Assembly (NCBI GenBank): GCA_914767715.1
Contig: OU612066.1
Span: 23,968,283 to 24,032,282, forward strand
Reading direction: 5' to 3'
Source of the DNA: Membranipora membranacea
Taxonomy: Eukaryota; Bryozoa; Gymnolaemata; Cheilostomatida; Membraniporidae
Length of the DNA stretch: 64,000 nucleotides
Position numbers and translations under genes: made by a program. Below are positions 47,701-60,110 of the stretch, one piece after another. Position 1 is the stretch's first letter. The number at the start of each line of letters is the position of its first letter. Under the pieces are notes generated by a model, which saw only the letters and a program-made list of their open reading frames with translations, did not search any database and was not told the DNA's origin.

Positions 47701-50700
47701 CGGGCCAGGAAATGTATCTGGTAAACTGACCAGCACTCTAGTCTGAACTGAACATGAACCGGAGGCCGAGATAGGAACCGGCAGACTAGCAGAACAGAAG
47801 CAAGCGTTGATGTCTGTTTGCCTACACAGGCAGGGAGATGTTTGAAATCTGAAAACAGGTGCTTGACTAGTGCTGCTAGATTTCAAGCCCTGATCACGTT
47901 CCCTCAGAAAAAGGAATCACATAACCACTTGAAGTTTCAAGTAGATGCTAAAAGTTGTGTATATCCAAGCTGGAATTAGTGTAAAAAGATCTGCCGCTGC
48001 ATTGCCCCCCAACACAAAATCACAACCAAGATTGATGATGAAATGAAGTAATAGTTCAAATCTGTGAGCTAAGCTAAATAAACAATTAAATTTAATACCC
48101 ATATTGTAATTGAGAAGTCTGATTGAATTCATACGTTATTAGGGAGTTTTTAATAATAAGTGAAAAGTAAATAGCTTTCAATCCAGGTATAAGTTGTAAA
48201 ATATACAAGCCTAACAATGCCTGAAAAGTCTCAAAGTATTAAAATTTGCAATCCTAATTAATGTCTGAGCATGCGGTTGACGACTTTTGCTTTAACTAAA
48301 TAAGCGTAAATAAGTAGCTTTCTGTAACAAGGCCCAGACTCTGCGTGGACAAAAGTAAAAACAGTTATTGTCACAAAAGCATTTAACTAAACGCTTTTTG
48401 TCTGTGGCCAGTTTCCCATTAGATCTTTTCAGAAATTGTGACACATTAGCCCAGTCAAAACATGGCATCCGATGCAGGTGGTTGAATAATTTCACCGATG
48501 AATAGCGCTCTTGTCGCATTCAGCTGTATCTTATAAACACAAACTGTAAGCTGCTGCCATAATTTAAATGAAATGCTGATTTTTTTCGGCTTCATTTAAT
48601 AAACATAGCACGTCAAAGTCAACTTGTTTTCCCTTTCTGCCGGTCAACTAAGGTTGACTTCTAATAACCTGGAGCAGCTCCTATGCAGCAGAATTGTAGC
48701 GACCAGCCTTCGCTTTTGCAAGCCAGAAACAAAAATCAAACCGTGCACAACTTCAACCCTCGACTTAGGCTGCAGGCAGTTCCCATCAATGTTTCAAAGC
48801 ATAACAGGACACAGATTCCACGAGAGTTCTAAATACCCGTATGCTGACACTGCATTCATACAAGTACATGAGTAGCGAAAGGTATATTTGGTTGACCCGA
48901 GGTAAATAATTGCATTTGCACTGGCGAACACTTTGCTTCCAATCCAAAACCAAATAATATTAATTCTAATAATTATTCGTTAATTGCAACAGTGATTTTC
49001 TCAACGCTGAGTATCAGAATGTCACCATATGTGGCAGCTAGTGAAATCAATCGCTCAAGTATTCAGTAAACTCATTCAATTGCCCAGCCATTGCTGTAGC
49101 TGTCAATACGACAAGAAGCCTCAAGTGGTTGCAATACCACTTCTTACCAACAGACTCACAAAACAATTAAATAAACACAAGCAGTCTATGCCTGTTCATC
49201 ATTAGTAAATCTTCGACAGCAGTGGATAAACATACAGCATTACAGTTTGAGTGGCGGATGTCTAAAAGTTGACCGTTTGCTTATTACTTTCCCTTACTAT
49301 CTTATGTGAATTTTGAAGGCAGCCCTGAAACGTGTACTAAACTATTGAGTGACTGACAGAGTTAAAATATGAACTGCCCCCTATTGTTTCTATATTTTAA
49401 AAGTATACTCAATTCTATGAATTATTCCTCATGCCAAATCAAAATTGATTATTATGCGTAATTCAATAAAAATAAATTAAAATGTTCCAACTAACTACTG
49501 GCTTTGCACAACAAGGCTATTTTGGGCTTGCATGTGCAGTCAATAAAGGAGGCGTCTTCAATGGTATGGACATGTACGCAGGAGAGATAGGGAGGAAGAT
49601 ATTAGAATGGTGGCTGAGATGAGAATACAGGAAAAGAGAAAGAGAGGGAGGCCAAAGAAAAGATGGATGGATACAGCGAAGGATGACATGCTGAGATGGG
49701 GCCTCTCAGATGAAGATGTTGATGATAGAATCACATGGCATTCTCTGATAGAACTTGGTGCCCTGCAGGACCGCCACCCATCCCGGAACACGGCGGACTA
49801 TAGGTGAGAAAGGTGAGAAATGTGCAGTCAATAAAATTAAATTATTGATATAGATATTCACATCACTAAATCAAAGCCAGCGTAGGGCCAGTTGTTTACC
49901 TGCTTGACCGACCCGGGATCAAAGCACCACTACATCTTTGGAAACAAAATTACAGCGCCCATGGCCTATGATGACTGGAGAATTTTCGCAACCACAGTAC
50001 GCAGAGGGTAACAAACGATTGCCAAACATTGGTATGACAGTTTTATAAATTAAGACCTGGCGTCGGTCTGATAGAAATAACATAAACCCCTCCCATGGAC
50101 TGCAAATCTTTTCGTCAGCTTGTAGGTAGCTAGCTATGTATAAAGCCGCAACCAAGGCAGCGCCTAACATAAAAGCAGCGTAATGATGCAAATATTATGC
50201 TACATATTAACTGTAAATTACCTAACAATGTTTTCTTTGCATGATTTTTACTAATTCTTGATCGGTGTTCGATAATAAATTACTGAAATCATTTTGATAT
50301 CAAGCTAGGTGTTAAGTAATCCAAAGAAGGTTTCAATATTTCAGTCCTACCTTTTAAAGTTATAAAGGCAACACCAGGAAATTGAATTTGAGCTTTGCGT
50401 GGGTCAGACAAAGGCAAATATTAAAATTTGATGCATTGTGTCAGGTTGTAGGGGAGAAGGCTGCAACAGTTTTGACAGTATGGGTCATCAGCTGATAAGA
50501 TCAATCAGCTCCACTCCTGAACTGGTGGAAATATGAGAAAGTCAGCATTCCCAAATCCATTGATTAACACCGCCGCCCCATGTGAGAATGTAAACAGAAC
50601 GCATTATCGCAGCGCAGTGAGCTAAATAATATATATATATACTGCTGTATTTTGGGTGCTGTGTTGAACACAACATCATCTTCTTTGTGGATTTCAGAAT

Positions 50701-52961
50701 GAACCCACTTTTTGGGCAGAGCTAGACCTAAATAATTTTATGTAGTGGGGGAGGGGTGGAAATTCAGTTGCAGATTTTTTTACAAAAATTCCAGCTTCGA
50801 TATACACAAAATGTGATTCCTTTTTCTGACTTGGTTGGCTTCCCATACATATAACATTGCTTGTAATTGACTAATTATGAGTAATTCAAATTTAACTTAC
50901 AAATTCTACACCAACGAGTATTTCTCCTTGCAGGGCCTCTTCTTCAGGTAGTGTACCGATCCACCTGACGATGGCTCTCTCATATCCCTCATCAGAAGGC
51001 CACACCACCCTATCGTTAACCTGTAAATCCACCAGAGGAACTGTCTCTGCGCTCGTCACGTCATCCATGAAGGATAACTCTGACTCGGTCTGACTAACTA
51101 AATCGTTAGCTGACAGTAAGTCACTGTTCTGACTACCATTAGTCATGTTCTCGCTGCCTTGTGATGGTGTAGAGGGCGCTTTCTTCTTCTGTCGCCTCAT
51201 TGGACGCTTAGGAGGTACAAGAGTCAATTGGCCGACATTGACGAACATGCCGTTGTTTTTGTCACAATTGAATAGCCTGATGTTGTTTACGGATCCGTCG
51301 CTGTCCCCAGATCCTTTACTTTGTTCATCCTGCAGTGAAAATGGTGTATATATTATTTACAAACTTGAGAACATAGACAAAACACATGTGTATTTCAATG
51401 TCTATGCCTATGTCGCATGTCTATGCTCCAGTATCAAAACAAGGACAACGTATACACTGGAATTTATAAAGTGGACCGACAAAATATCAACTGTCCTGTT
51501 TGTTGAAAGCATCAGAAGTTTTAGGTTACAAGTACATTATTATTTGTGTTACAAATACGGTCCTAGTTCCACCATTTAATGGTCCGGATTGGGACCTAGT
51601 TCCAGTCTAGCACAAGTTTTATGAGGTGCCTGGCATTGATGCGTCTGAAACCCGTAAATGACAAGACACATCAAAGATGCTGATGTTGGAATTTCCAATA
51701 ATAAAGCTGGCATGGCTTGAAAAAATCACACAGGGGAGAACCGTCATGTTGGGTTATGACAGGACAAGGTAAAATAAATTACAGAAGAGATAAGATTTTA
51801 TCTGGTGTCAGACATGAGACTGTAAATGAGGGGTCTCGTCAAAGTAAGACAGCAGACTCGAGCTTGGGTCCTCTGATAAGAAAAAGAAATTAGCGTGGGA
51901 GAGAGAGTCATCGCCTTCGCTTCGTTTCACTTGATACTGTCAGCATTTACAAATAAACCAATCAATAGCACTAAGACACACGCAGCATTATCGCCGCATT
52001 GAAAAGTCAGCAGTGTCTCAACGAGAGAGATGCCTAATGTACAGAAAAAGAAAGTTCAAGTTTTTACAGGAATAACAATAAATGCTATAGGGCACTAATA
52101 AATATCAGAAAGCTTTTCGCCGTCGTCGCTGTAGCGATTTTATTATTAAAAGCATGAGCCATTCAGCACTTTGCCATGCAGATAGTGTGTTATACAATGA
52201 TAAGATGTTGGAAAAGAAACAAAAGTTGGCCATCGATTGCGAGGCACATTATCCTGACAAAGTTCTATTATGTATGCTGCTTGAGGACTTGGAAGTTGGT
52301 ACATTAACCCTAAGTAACAAATATCGGTGTCTGTGAGGGTATCATTAAGTAAAGTTTTACTTTCACAGCTAATACTTACCACTATCTCCACGCCGAACCA
52401 TAATCCTTGCTTGCCTGCCAATCTGCCTTTCCATCGAACAGCTGCTCGGCATGGAGGAATGTTCCGCTTGTTCACTATTACATCCGAGCCGACGTTGATA
52501 AACTGTGCGTGTTTCATTCTATCCGTATCGCTGAATACGTAATACCTCTCCTCGCTGGTCGGTATGGCGAGAAGCATTCTACAGATTTCATCTGTTATTT
52601 CATGAAGAAATCCTGCAGCACATTGCAGTGTAAGGTCCTCAATCTCTATACTTTCTACACATTGTTTAAAAGTTGGTGCACCAGGAGACGTGGTCATACT
52701 AGAACCGGACCGACTAAGCGATCGACTAGTTGATGCTGGCATGGAATTGTTTAAAGAACCCTCTTCCATTTCCTGCCACAAACTTCCTTTGAGAACTCGT
52801 TGTTCACTGCGTTTAGACAAAATCCTCGACTTTGCGCTGACTCCATGTGGCCATCTAGATTTCGCGACCGTGTCTCGAACCAGGATATATTTTTTCACTT
52901 CCTGACCTTCTGAACTTTGCATGCTGCCGCTATAGCTCGAAATACTTCTAGTCGATGTCAT
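38789..52961 (-). CDS. CYLD: CYLD-like protein (complete, 11 coding exons, 1242 aa), catalytic Cys apparently lost
   Basis: CYLD removes Lys63- and Met1-linked ubiquitin chains and restrains NF-kB signalling. Exons (minus): 52961-52380, 51329-50901, 45765-45594, 44708-44391, 43282-41941, 41443-41282, 40848-40728, 40595-40496, 40178-40063, 39672-39462, 38964-38789; 3729 nt, all phases consistent (human 956 aa). There are two CAP-Gly domains (about 155-235 and 288-380; GLWFGVEIV and ILVGVEFDNPIG are clear), then a long low-complexity Ser/Pro/His region (about 395-880), then the USP fold from about 890. The B-box insertion keeps its metal ligands (CHMC, CPEC, CEPC, then HKHSKRLNH). The catalytic His is kept (GDHY, H1157), as is the WLAFD aspartate (D1178). 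Where human has NSCYLDSTLF this protein reads KGLPSYMEAIL, so the cysteine position is Pro905. A PVQKT motif (584-588) fits the TRAF-binding consensus. Human CYLD has a third CAP-Gly; I cannot see it here. Confidence 0.9.
45766..50900 (-). other. 5.1-kb intron of the CYLD-like gene
   Basis: The largest intron in the window. It holds a truncated LINE insertion (49548-49819). Other ORFs inside (for example 46876-47268 minus, 46304-46510 minus, 48624-48875 plus) show no recognisable domain and look like chance frames. Confidence 0.6.
49548..49819 (+). mobile_element. 5'-truncated non-LTR retrotransposon (LINE) with 16-bp target duplication
   Basis: The frame 49547-49807 encodes about 86 residues including RLQWYGHVRRRDRE and KRKRGRPKKRWMD, followed by a DR.TWH.LI segment. 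This is the well-known C-terminal end of LINE reverse transcriptases. The insertion is flanked by identical ATGTGCAGTCAATAAA at 49532-49547 and 49820-49835. It lacks everything upstream of the RT tail, typical of 5' truncation, and ends in a short aggtgagaa-type tail rather than poly(A). It lies in the large CYLD intron, opposite to the gene. Confidence 0.85.
51371..51406. repeat. Dispersed short palindromic repeat B, copy 4
   Basis: ACATAGACAAAACACATGTG with a following AATGTCTATG, related to 10957-10980. In the first intron of the CYLD-like CDS. Confidence 0.5.
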
Positions 52962-53051
52962 GGTACTTGTAGTAGCTAACACTTCACTTCTGTAAAATAG
53001 AGATAACATTAGGATGCAAGCAAAGTCAAGGACTAAATGATTCAACATGGA

Positions 53052-53085
53052 ATCACAGAGTAAGGATATATCCTTACTCTGTGAT
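53052..53085. repeat. Perfect 34-bp palindrome
   Basis: ATCACAGAGTAAGGAT, a central AT, then ATCCTTACTCTGTGAT; the two 16-bp arms are exact reverse complements with no loop. It lies about 90 bp upstream of the CYLD-like ATG. Confidence 0.9.
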
Positions 53086-53803
53086 GGAATCTAGTCCAAC
53101 TTACAGTCCAGACATTACTTATTATCACAAACGATTCCCATTATAGCAGTGTGAGTGCAGAACAAGATATGAGGTGTTCTGCTTACGTAAATGATATTAC
53201 TCGACATGTCAGTCTCCCTTACTTTACTCCTCATATGAACTGCTGCCACACCCTGTGACCCACAGGCTGTTACCAGATATATACACGAGGCTCTTTTTTA
53301 TGACAGCCAGGTCCTCGTGTCAGTCTATTTTGCGAGTTTCCAGAGGGCTTTCACAAAACCAGAATGCACTTGGCGGTAGATATTAGATAGATATTAGAGT
53401 TAGAGAATCACGGAATGTTAGGGTGTATGAATGTTATTACCTACTGAGCTGTACTGAAGAAATAACCCTTGCACCTAACGCAAGACAATCCACAAAATGA
53501 TGAAAATGAAAAGACCCAAATTTTACTGTAATCCCCAACAACTTTGGTTGTATTAGAAATCTTCTGTGACAATCAATGAAAAAAAAAGAGTTGCTGCGTT
53601 GACTAGGCCAACATTACTTTACTTGTCCTATACACAGTATATAAGCGAAAATGTGAGCTAGACAACTTGAATGATCCGCAACACAAAACCAATTTTTTTG
53701 ATCTCAAGTACGCTGTAGATTGTAAACTGAAGGCTAGGCACTTACTCAACACAGTGAGCCTTTTTAGCACATTGTTGCAATGTATAACTTTCTTGAGTAG
53801 AGA

Positions 53804-53818
53804 CGTAGACAAAACACA
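53804..53818. repeat. Dispersed short repeat B, copy 5 (core only)
   Basis: CGTAGACAAAACACA matches the core of repeat B. Short enough that chance cannot be excluded. Confidence 0.3.
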
Positions 53819-54586
53819 GAAATTAAGTGTATTGGATTTGTTTGAGTGCAGTCGAGGAGGCTTCTATAGTCATCCGAAGGTCACATATAAAATGTAGCAA
53901 CACACAACTTAATTATGGCTAGATGCTGCCGATGCCGAGTGATGCCGAGTGGGCCAATCATCAATAAATTAACTCCCGCAGTTTCACACATGTGCACCGC
54001 CGCGCTTTCACATGTGCTGCCCTAAAGAGCAGCACAAGATAAAACGGATGGGGAAAGTTTTGAGATATATTTAGAGTGCATGATGACACCATCGTGAGGA
54101 TGATCTAATGTCCAAAGCTGAACTTAGCAGCGTAGATCAATCGGTGATTCAGTATACACTCTAGTGTATTGGAGTTTTTTAAATAAGTTGGTTTTCACCA
54201 TGGTTTCAGTTTGTAAGCTACAATAAAAGGCAAGCCGCTGTCAGCAATGAATCATTTTTAAAAGCGTCTCTAATGAATCAGAAACAAGAAATAGAAATCC
54301 AATTTAATCTGTCCAAACTAAACAATGAAAAAGTACAATTATTCTCCACAGCCTTGTTATATAACATACAACACATTTAAAACTTTGCACAAGTGAAAAG
54401 GTTTAGAGAAATTTAATAAAATTTCATCAATAGCAGCAAAGTGAGCTGAGAAATTTGAAAATTGGATCTGCCTTGTGACATAGTAAAACAACAATAACAG
54501 TGTAGGAGGCTGCACAGCCCTGACTGTTACATGGGAGCCGATGTAATCGCACATTGTCCTTCTTAGGTCACCATCAATATAACTCA

Positions 54587-54815
54587 GACTACACCACTTT
54601 AGGACTACCAAGAGGCGTAAATATAACTCTATAAGACTATAAGCTACCACCGAAGACTACACCACATTCGGACTATCAAGAGGAATAAATATTAGCTATA
54701 GAATTAGTTTGGCCATTTTCGCTAACTAGAATTGGACTACAGGATACCACCGTAGACTACACCACATTAAGACTGTCAAGAGGACTAAACATAAGCTATA
54801 GATTTAATTTGGCTA
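54587..54815 (+). repeat. Degenerate direct repeats, three copies
   Basis: Copies start at about 54587, 54655 and 54754 and share GACTACACCACATT, GGACTATCAAGAGG and a following aataaatat...gctata part. Spacing is 68 and then 99 bp, because the second copy is longer. No coding role. Confidence 0.6.
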
Positions 54816-54877
54816 GTGGAGGAGCGGGTGACTTAATGTTAGCTAGCACCAAATTTTGCTAACTAGAGTGGGAGCTT
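54811..54877 (+). repeat. Dispersed repeat C, copy 2
   Basis: Shares gtgacttaatgttagctagc and a following gctaac..gtggga part with 26078-26140. Confidence 0.45.
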
Positions 54878-57287
54878 AGATAATTTTCACTAGTTCAGTA
54901 GCAGTTTTATGACAAAAGGGCGAAATTTTCCTCCTGTGAATACTTAGTCCTCAAGGGTAGTTCCAGTACACACACTACAACTCTGTGTTGGCAGTACACT
55001 GATTTTCAGTAAAAGTTTAGTTTCCCATGAACAGGACAGCAAACAGCACATTGTCACTCATGTCATTCTCACTTGTTATACATAAATCGTGATTTCTAAG
55101 GCTTGGCATGTGACAAATATGCTCCCATATTTGCATATTCAGGGCACTTGCATAATTATTGCCTTTTTCACATGCATAGTTTCCTTTGATTGTAACAACA
55201 CCTGCCGAGTACATTGTTGCAAGTCTGTTGAATAGTACAAACGTGTAGGAGGGCATGAGCTCCGGGATATCCCAGGGTGGCCAAGTACAGGTTACCTAAT
55301 CTGACAATACAGATCTACATTAAGTCACTACCTCAAAATAAAATTTTATAAAGTCATTATTGAACATAAATTAAAAACGTTTAAAATTGGGTACAAGCTA
55401 TTTTTTGTTCAGCTTGGAAGATCTTACATGATTCCGAAGTTGATAATCAAGATAAGAGAGTAGAAGACACAAAAAAATCGCTTACTGATCTACAAGAAGC
55501 TTGATCTACTGAATCTGCTACTCTTAATATCATAGTTGTGATAGCGGGTCAAAGCGCTGCTTTTGCCAGTAAAAGACGTCCAACATCTGACTCACACATC
55601 AAAAACTGATTCCGATTTGCAAATGACACTGATATTACTAACTTTCTCAATGTCAAATCGACCAGATCCATATAAACAAGTCGATCTTGTTACTCTTATT
55701 AAATGAGACTGGTAATACATACACCAGATGTTGTACCCTGCCAATATCCACAACCTTCATCACATCAAATACCCCAGACAAAGCTAAGCCACACCATTTC
55801 GACCTAGGGAATCCGCAATAGTCTGGGTGATCCCATAGGTAGACCAATGAACGCTGAGGAATGCAGAGCAAGTATGAAGGATAATACATTCAGGTAAGAT
55901 ACACAAAAAGCAACATTCACCAAGAGTCCCTCATTGCATAATGATATGGTTTGATATATGAAGCAATTCAATCTATTCTTTGGTCTGAGAGCAGCAAGAG
56001 AGTAATCCATTAGCTCCTTGGTATAGTAGCTAGATAAAGCATCACTACTTTCATAATGTATACTATAAATGCAGTCTTCAAATCTTTAAATTTATTGGTG
56101 ACATATAGCCTACACCAAGGAGTTAGAGGGACTAACTCCTTGCCTACACGATTACTGCAATGATTACTGTTATCCAATATGTTTTTGCTGACTGTGGCTG
56201 AACCATAGTAGGGCATAGGCAGCAAAAGCATTGAGTGAATGTATCAGATATAGAAAAACTTACACATTTTATCCAGACCAGTATGGAGTACACAGAGATG
56301 TCAAGTATATACAACCTTGTATGACTTTCAGAATGTGACAACCCTGTGTCTGTGGGTCTAAGTGCTATCCATGCTCTCACTCATTCCACTAGTGCAACAA
56401 TACATCAATGTGTGATTGTGTGTATACAAAAACAGGTGCTGTTTTGTGGTAGGGCACTGGTCAATAATGGTCACGTGGTACAAGCTCCTCCCTTATTTTG
56501 TTATGTTGTCAAGGTCAGGCGTCGCGGGAATCTTTGCACGTGACTTTATAGTGTAAAAATGTTTAGCCACAGTGAAGAGCAATAGAATGGAGCACAAATG
56601 TTAGCAAAATAGCTTTTTTTACTCTTATGAGCTCACATAAACATTATTTTGAAACCCTAGAAACCCAGATAAACAAAGAAATTAGATATTTCAATGGGTT
56701 TCTTGGCAATGTAAAGTTGCTTCATATCCATAGATCACAGAATTGTACTGTAGTTTTGCATTATTATTTTGAGCTCAGTAGTATCATAGAATAGATAGAT
56801 AGCATTCAACTTATCATACAGTTGAGGTACAGTACATACACTAGCCTGACAGTGACTCAGACTTGTCAACATGTATACAAGGGATCAAGAACATTCATAT
56901 GTCATCAGTCACAGAAATATCCGGTAGCTTAGAGAGAGAAGCAAACAGTGTTGTTGAGCTTTAAGATAGGAAAATGGAGAGTGGCAATAATAACAATCAA
57001 CACTTACTACTAAGGTCAAAATCATCATCATTCATGTATCTCAATATTATGATTCTCTACATACAAAGCTATGTAATATCATGTTTAAAACGCTAGCCAC
57101 AGGTCTACTCCAAAACATGGGTCTTTGGCAATGTCTGTTTGCCTCAAGGGGTGCAGTCAAACATTTACTTTGTTCATGTGATATTTTTTGGTATATAATC
57201 ATATTTATATGTAGATCAGACTGTAGGATGAGCACTAAGCTCACCAGTAAGTAATATAGTAGCTGGGAACCCATAGCCAATCAGGAG

Positions 57288-60110
57288 ATGAATGAGAAGA
57301 ATATTCTCCTAGAGCAGCTCTGCATGTCTCTGAAACAATCGCCAAGTCCTACTGGTTCGTATTCTGTTGTTGTATGTCGGGATATCAGATCAATGAATTC
57401 ATTTTTTTACTTACAAAACATTTCCACTTGCAATGTGTCAGCTTCGATTAAGAGCTTCATGTCTAAAGATTTGGGCGTCTAAAGAAGTTGGTTTTGGACA
57501 AGCAAATCATTCAGGCGCTTTGAAGCAGAAGATGCCGATATCAACATAAATATTATCTATTTTATATGAATATATATTCCTGGCTGATAAGTTTTTGGAG
57601 CTCAAATTGTATTCCCAGGGAGCACACAGTTGTTTACTATGAATTTGGTGATCCCATGCAGTGGTTTAACAATTCTGACCAAAAAAGGTGTTTTAGCAGA
57701 ACCTGGTGCATTTTATTTATACTTTATCTGTTAAATTTTCACGTTCCAACTTTGAACAGACATATTTTTGGTTCTGTGAGCCGAATTTTTGTCTCTGAAT
57801 TTCCCTGAATCTGAATCATTTTGATCAACATTTACACATTTTATTTGTAGAATTAGATGATATTTTATCCAGGTAAGTCCTGCTGATGTTTTGTACTAAG
57901 GTACGTATTGTTATTACTGATAGTAAGTTATGGCACAGCATATGATGTATAGCCAGATTCTAGAGGCTTAATGTGCTCTAACTTTGATCGGGTTGCTGGT
58001 AGTGGCACCGCAATTACACAGATCTAGTTTCATCCATTCTGCCTTTTTCTCGCCGGCCTAAGGGGGAGCAACTTCAAATCAGGCAAACTAGATCAAAATT
58101 TGATCTAGCAAATAACTTTGTAAAAAATTTCAGATAGCTTTATGTTCCTATCCACGATCATGCCATCAGATATGTCTGGCTAACACGTCAACAACATGCA
58201 TTTCTACTCAACCACTTACGAGCCTTCAAAATCATGCATCAATTTTCTGTAGCATAATTTATGTGGAAGAAAGGACAAAAAGACCTGGTGACATTTCCAC
58301 CACCTTGACATGGACGTTCATCAAAGTTACCTTATCGCCTTTATCGCATACATAAAATTAGCTCTGGCTTTTGACCTTTGACCAACAATCACTGCCATGC
58401 CGGAGCTGAGTCTAAACCTGCTTGCTCACGGTTCGGGCAAACCCAATATTTGTACAGTTTTTTACGGATACAAATATTATAATGCCAAATATTTGCACTC
58501 GCAACCCGTTTGTTTATAGAATGTTTGTTTTAACTCGCGATCTTTGTTTGCAGCGTGATCTTTCTCACATAATAGGTGTTAACTTGAAGTGAAAACAATT
58601 TCCTCATTATGTGTTTGTTAAAAAACCCGCCTACCAATTGAAAACGCCTGAAAGCCTGTCTAATTTAATCAACAGCGCCTCGTGGTTAACAGACATGTAC
58701 TTTACACAGTAAAAGTCTAACGTTTCTTCTCATAACAACTTTTAATCACAAACTACAAAACGAAAAAATTATAACTAGGCCTGCATGAACACTCTGCAAA
58801 CATCTATAATATAGAAACCGGCATTCCAGATTCGGGCTTTAGAATAACCAACCAGATGTATGCAGAATGTTGCAAGTGTATGTATATTTTTTTTTAAAAT
58901 GTCTTTATGAGGAACGTATTGCACAATGTGTTGGTCTGAGCAATCGCATCGGCTAGGAACTTATTAGGTGATACATTTACAGTAAATGTGCTGCAATATG
59001 ATAGTTCTAGCACAGTTTACAGGATCCAGTCAACCGCTAGGAGCAAATCTTTTTAGGCAATAGTACAAGCAATTTTGTTCATTAGATTTAAGAGGCAACA
59101 ACTCTCATTTCAACAATAATTTTAATTGGCATCATGGATGGATGTTGGGGGGGGGGGGGAGGGGAAAGAGGATATATGCGATGTAATATTCACCTTCTGA
59201 TAAAGAGCATTACATCAAATCAAAAACTTAATCAAATTAAACTGATATGAAGATAGAAGCGCTCACTTTATCACTTTTATCTCCTTTTACAGTATCAATA
59301 TCCTCTATCCAGAAATATCAGTCGGTGCTCTGGATATTGTCGATAAGAGTAATGTTACACTGTTACAAGCATCCAATGGGAGAACTCTATTTCAGGTCAG
59401 CTTGCGGTGCATCTGATGATCTCAGGTTTAGTTCGTGGCTCAATATGATACATTTGTTATTTTTTTATAAGAAATACTCAGGTTATAATTCTAACACATT
59501 CATTGACTTATAACAAATATATTACCTGTGGTTGTTTTGTTTGCCTTGTCACTTATGTGGAGGGAAGATGTACTGGTTCAGACGTTTACTGATTAGAATC
59601 GCTTCAAAGTGGATTATCATATCTACCACGCTGCTAAGCTAATAAGTATTTCATTTAGCATCAGCTGTGTATTTCTGCACTGCAATAATTTTCTACCTCG
59701 GGATTGTGTCCTCTATGTCAATATGGAAGAGGGCAACTCCTAGTTTAATTTACAAACTTTGTCTTTTCGGTATGAGCATTTTTATTGTAGGGTTGTAGCC
59801 ATAATCAATAAAATATGTCATGTTTTTCATTGTATCATACTAGGCTACAACTTTGGCTCATTTATATTTTCAGGTCGTTGGAAATTCAGGTCTTATTTTT
59901 CATTGTTTTGACATTGAGAAGTTGACATGCTACTGCTCCATCTATCGCACAAGACTGACGGTAAATAAAGCCACCTACCCTATGTGTAAACACCTGCTGG
60001 CAATAAGAATATCAGGATACCTGGAGAAGATTAACACCAGACAGATCACAGATGATGACTATGTCCGTATCATCAAATCAATTATGCTCTCTGACTCGGC
60101 GAATAACTGA
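57288..60110 (+). CDS. ZSWIM7: ZSWIM7 (SWS1), homologous-recombination factor (complete, 4 exons, 142 aa)
   Basis: ZSWIM7 forms the Shu-type complex with SWSAP1, which stabilises RAD51 filaments. Exons 57288-57354, 57851-57872 (a 22-nt microexon), 59293-59395 and 59874-60110 total 429 nt, 142 aa (human 140). The SWIM zinc finger C-x-C-xn-C-x-H is complete: C83, C85, C102, H104 (LTCYCSIY ... MCKHLLA). GALDIVDKSNVTLL aligns with human QALDLVDRQSITLI, and DDILSSINILYP with the preceding segment. The donor of exon 1 (ACTG|GTTCGT) is weak, but it is the only join found that keeps the frame and gives the family N-terminus. A CCAAT box sits just upstream. It is divergent from the CYLD-like gene. Confidence 0.92.
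58060..58107 (+). repeat. Dispersed short repeat A, copy 3
   Basis: GGGGGAGCAACTTCAAATCA is followed by GGCAAACTAGATCAAAATTT, in the large ZSWIM7 intron. Same arrangement as 240-285. Confidence 0.55.
59147..59165. repeat. Poly-G tract
   Basis: Thirteen consecutive G residues (59147-59159), one A, then four more G, in the last part of ZSWIM7 intron 2. It is a G-quadruplex candidate and an assembly-error risk. Confidence 0.8.

Larger units (their letters stand above)
52962..57287. other. Region between the CYLD-like gene start and ZSWIM7
   Basis: Divergent genes flank this 4.3-kb interval. The CYLD-like ATG lies about 30 nt after a splice-acceptor-like sequence (ctattttacag on minus), so at least one 5' UTR exon is expected upstream. 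A CCAAT motif (agccaatcagg, about 57275-57285) sits right before the ZSWIM7 ATG. No supported coding exon was found; it holds several repeats listed separately. Confidence 0.45.

Noticed and set aside
52327-52733. Plus-strand ORFs near 52.3-52.9 kb
   Set aside because: Antisense shadows of the first coding exon of the CYLD-like gene.
56120-56150. Small hairpin accaaggagtt...aactccttg as a terminator
   Set aside because: The words ctccttgg recur in several non-coding places; no gene ends here.
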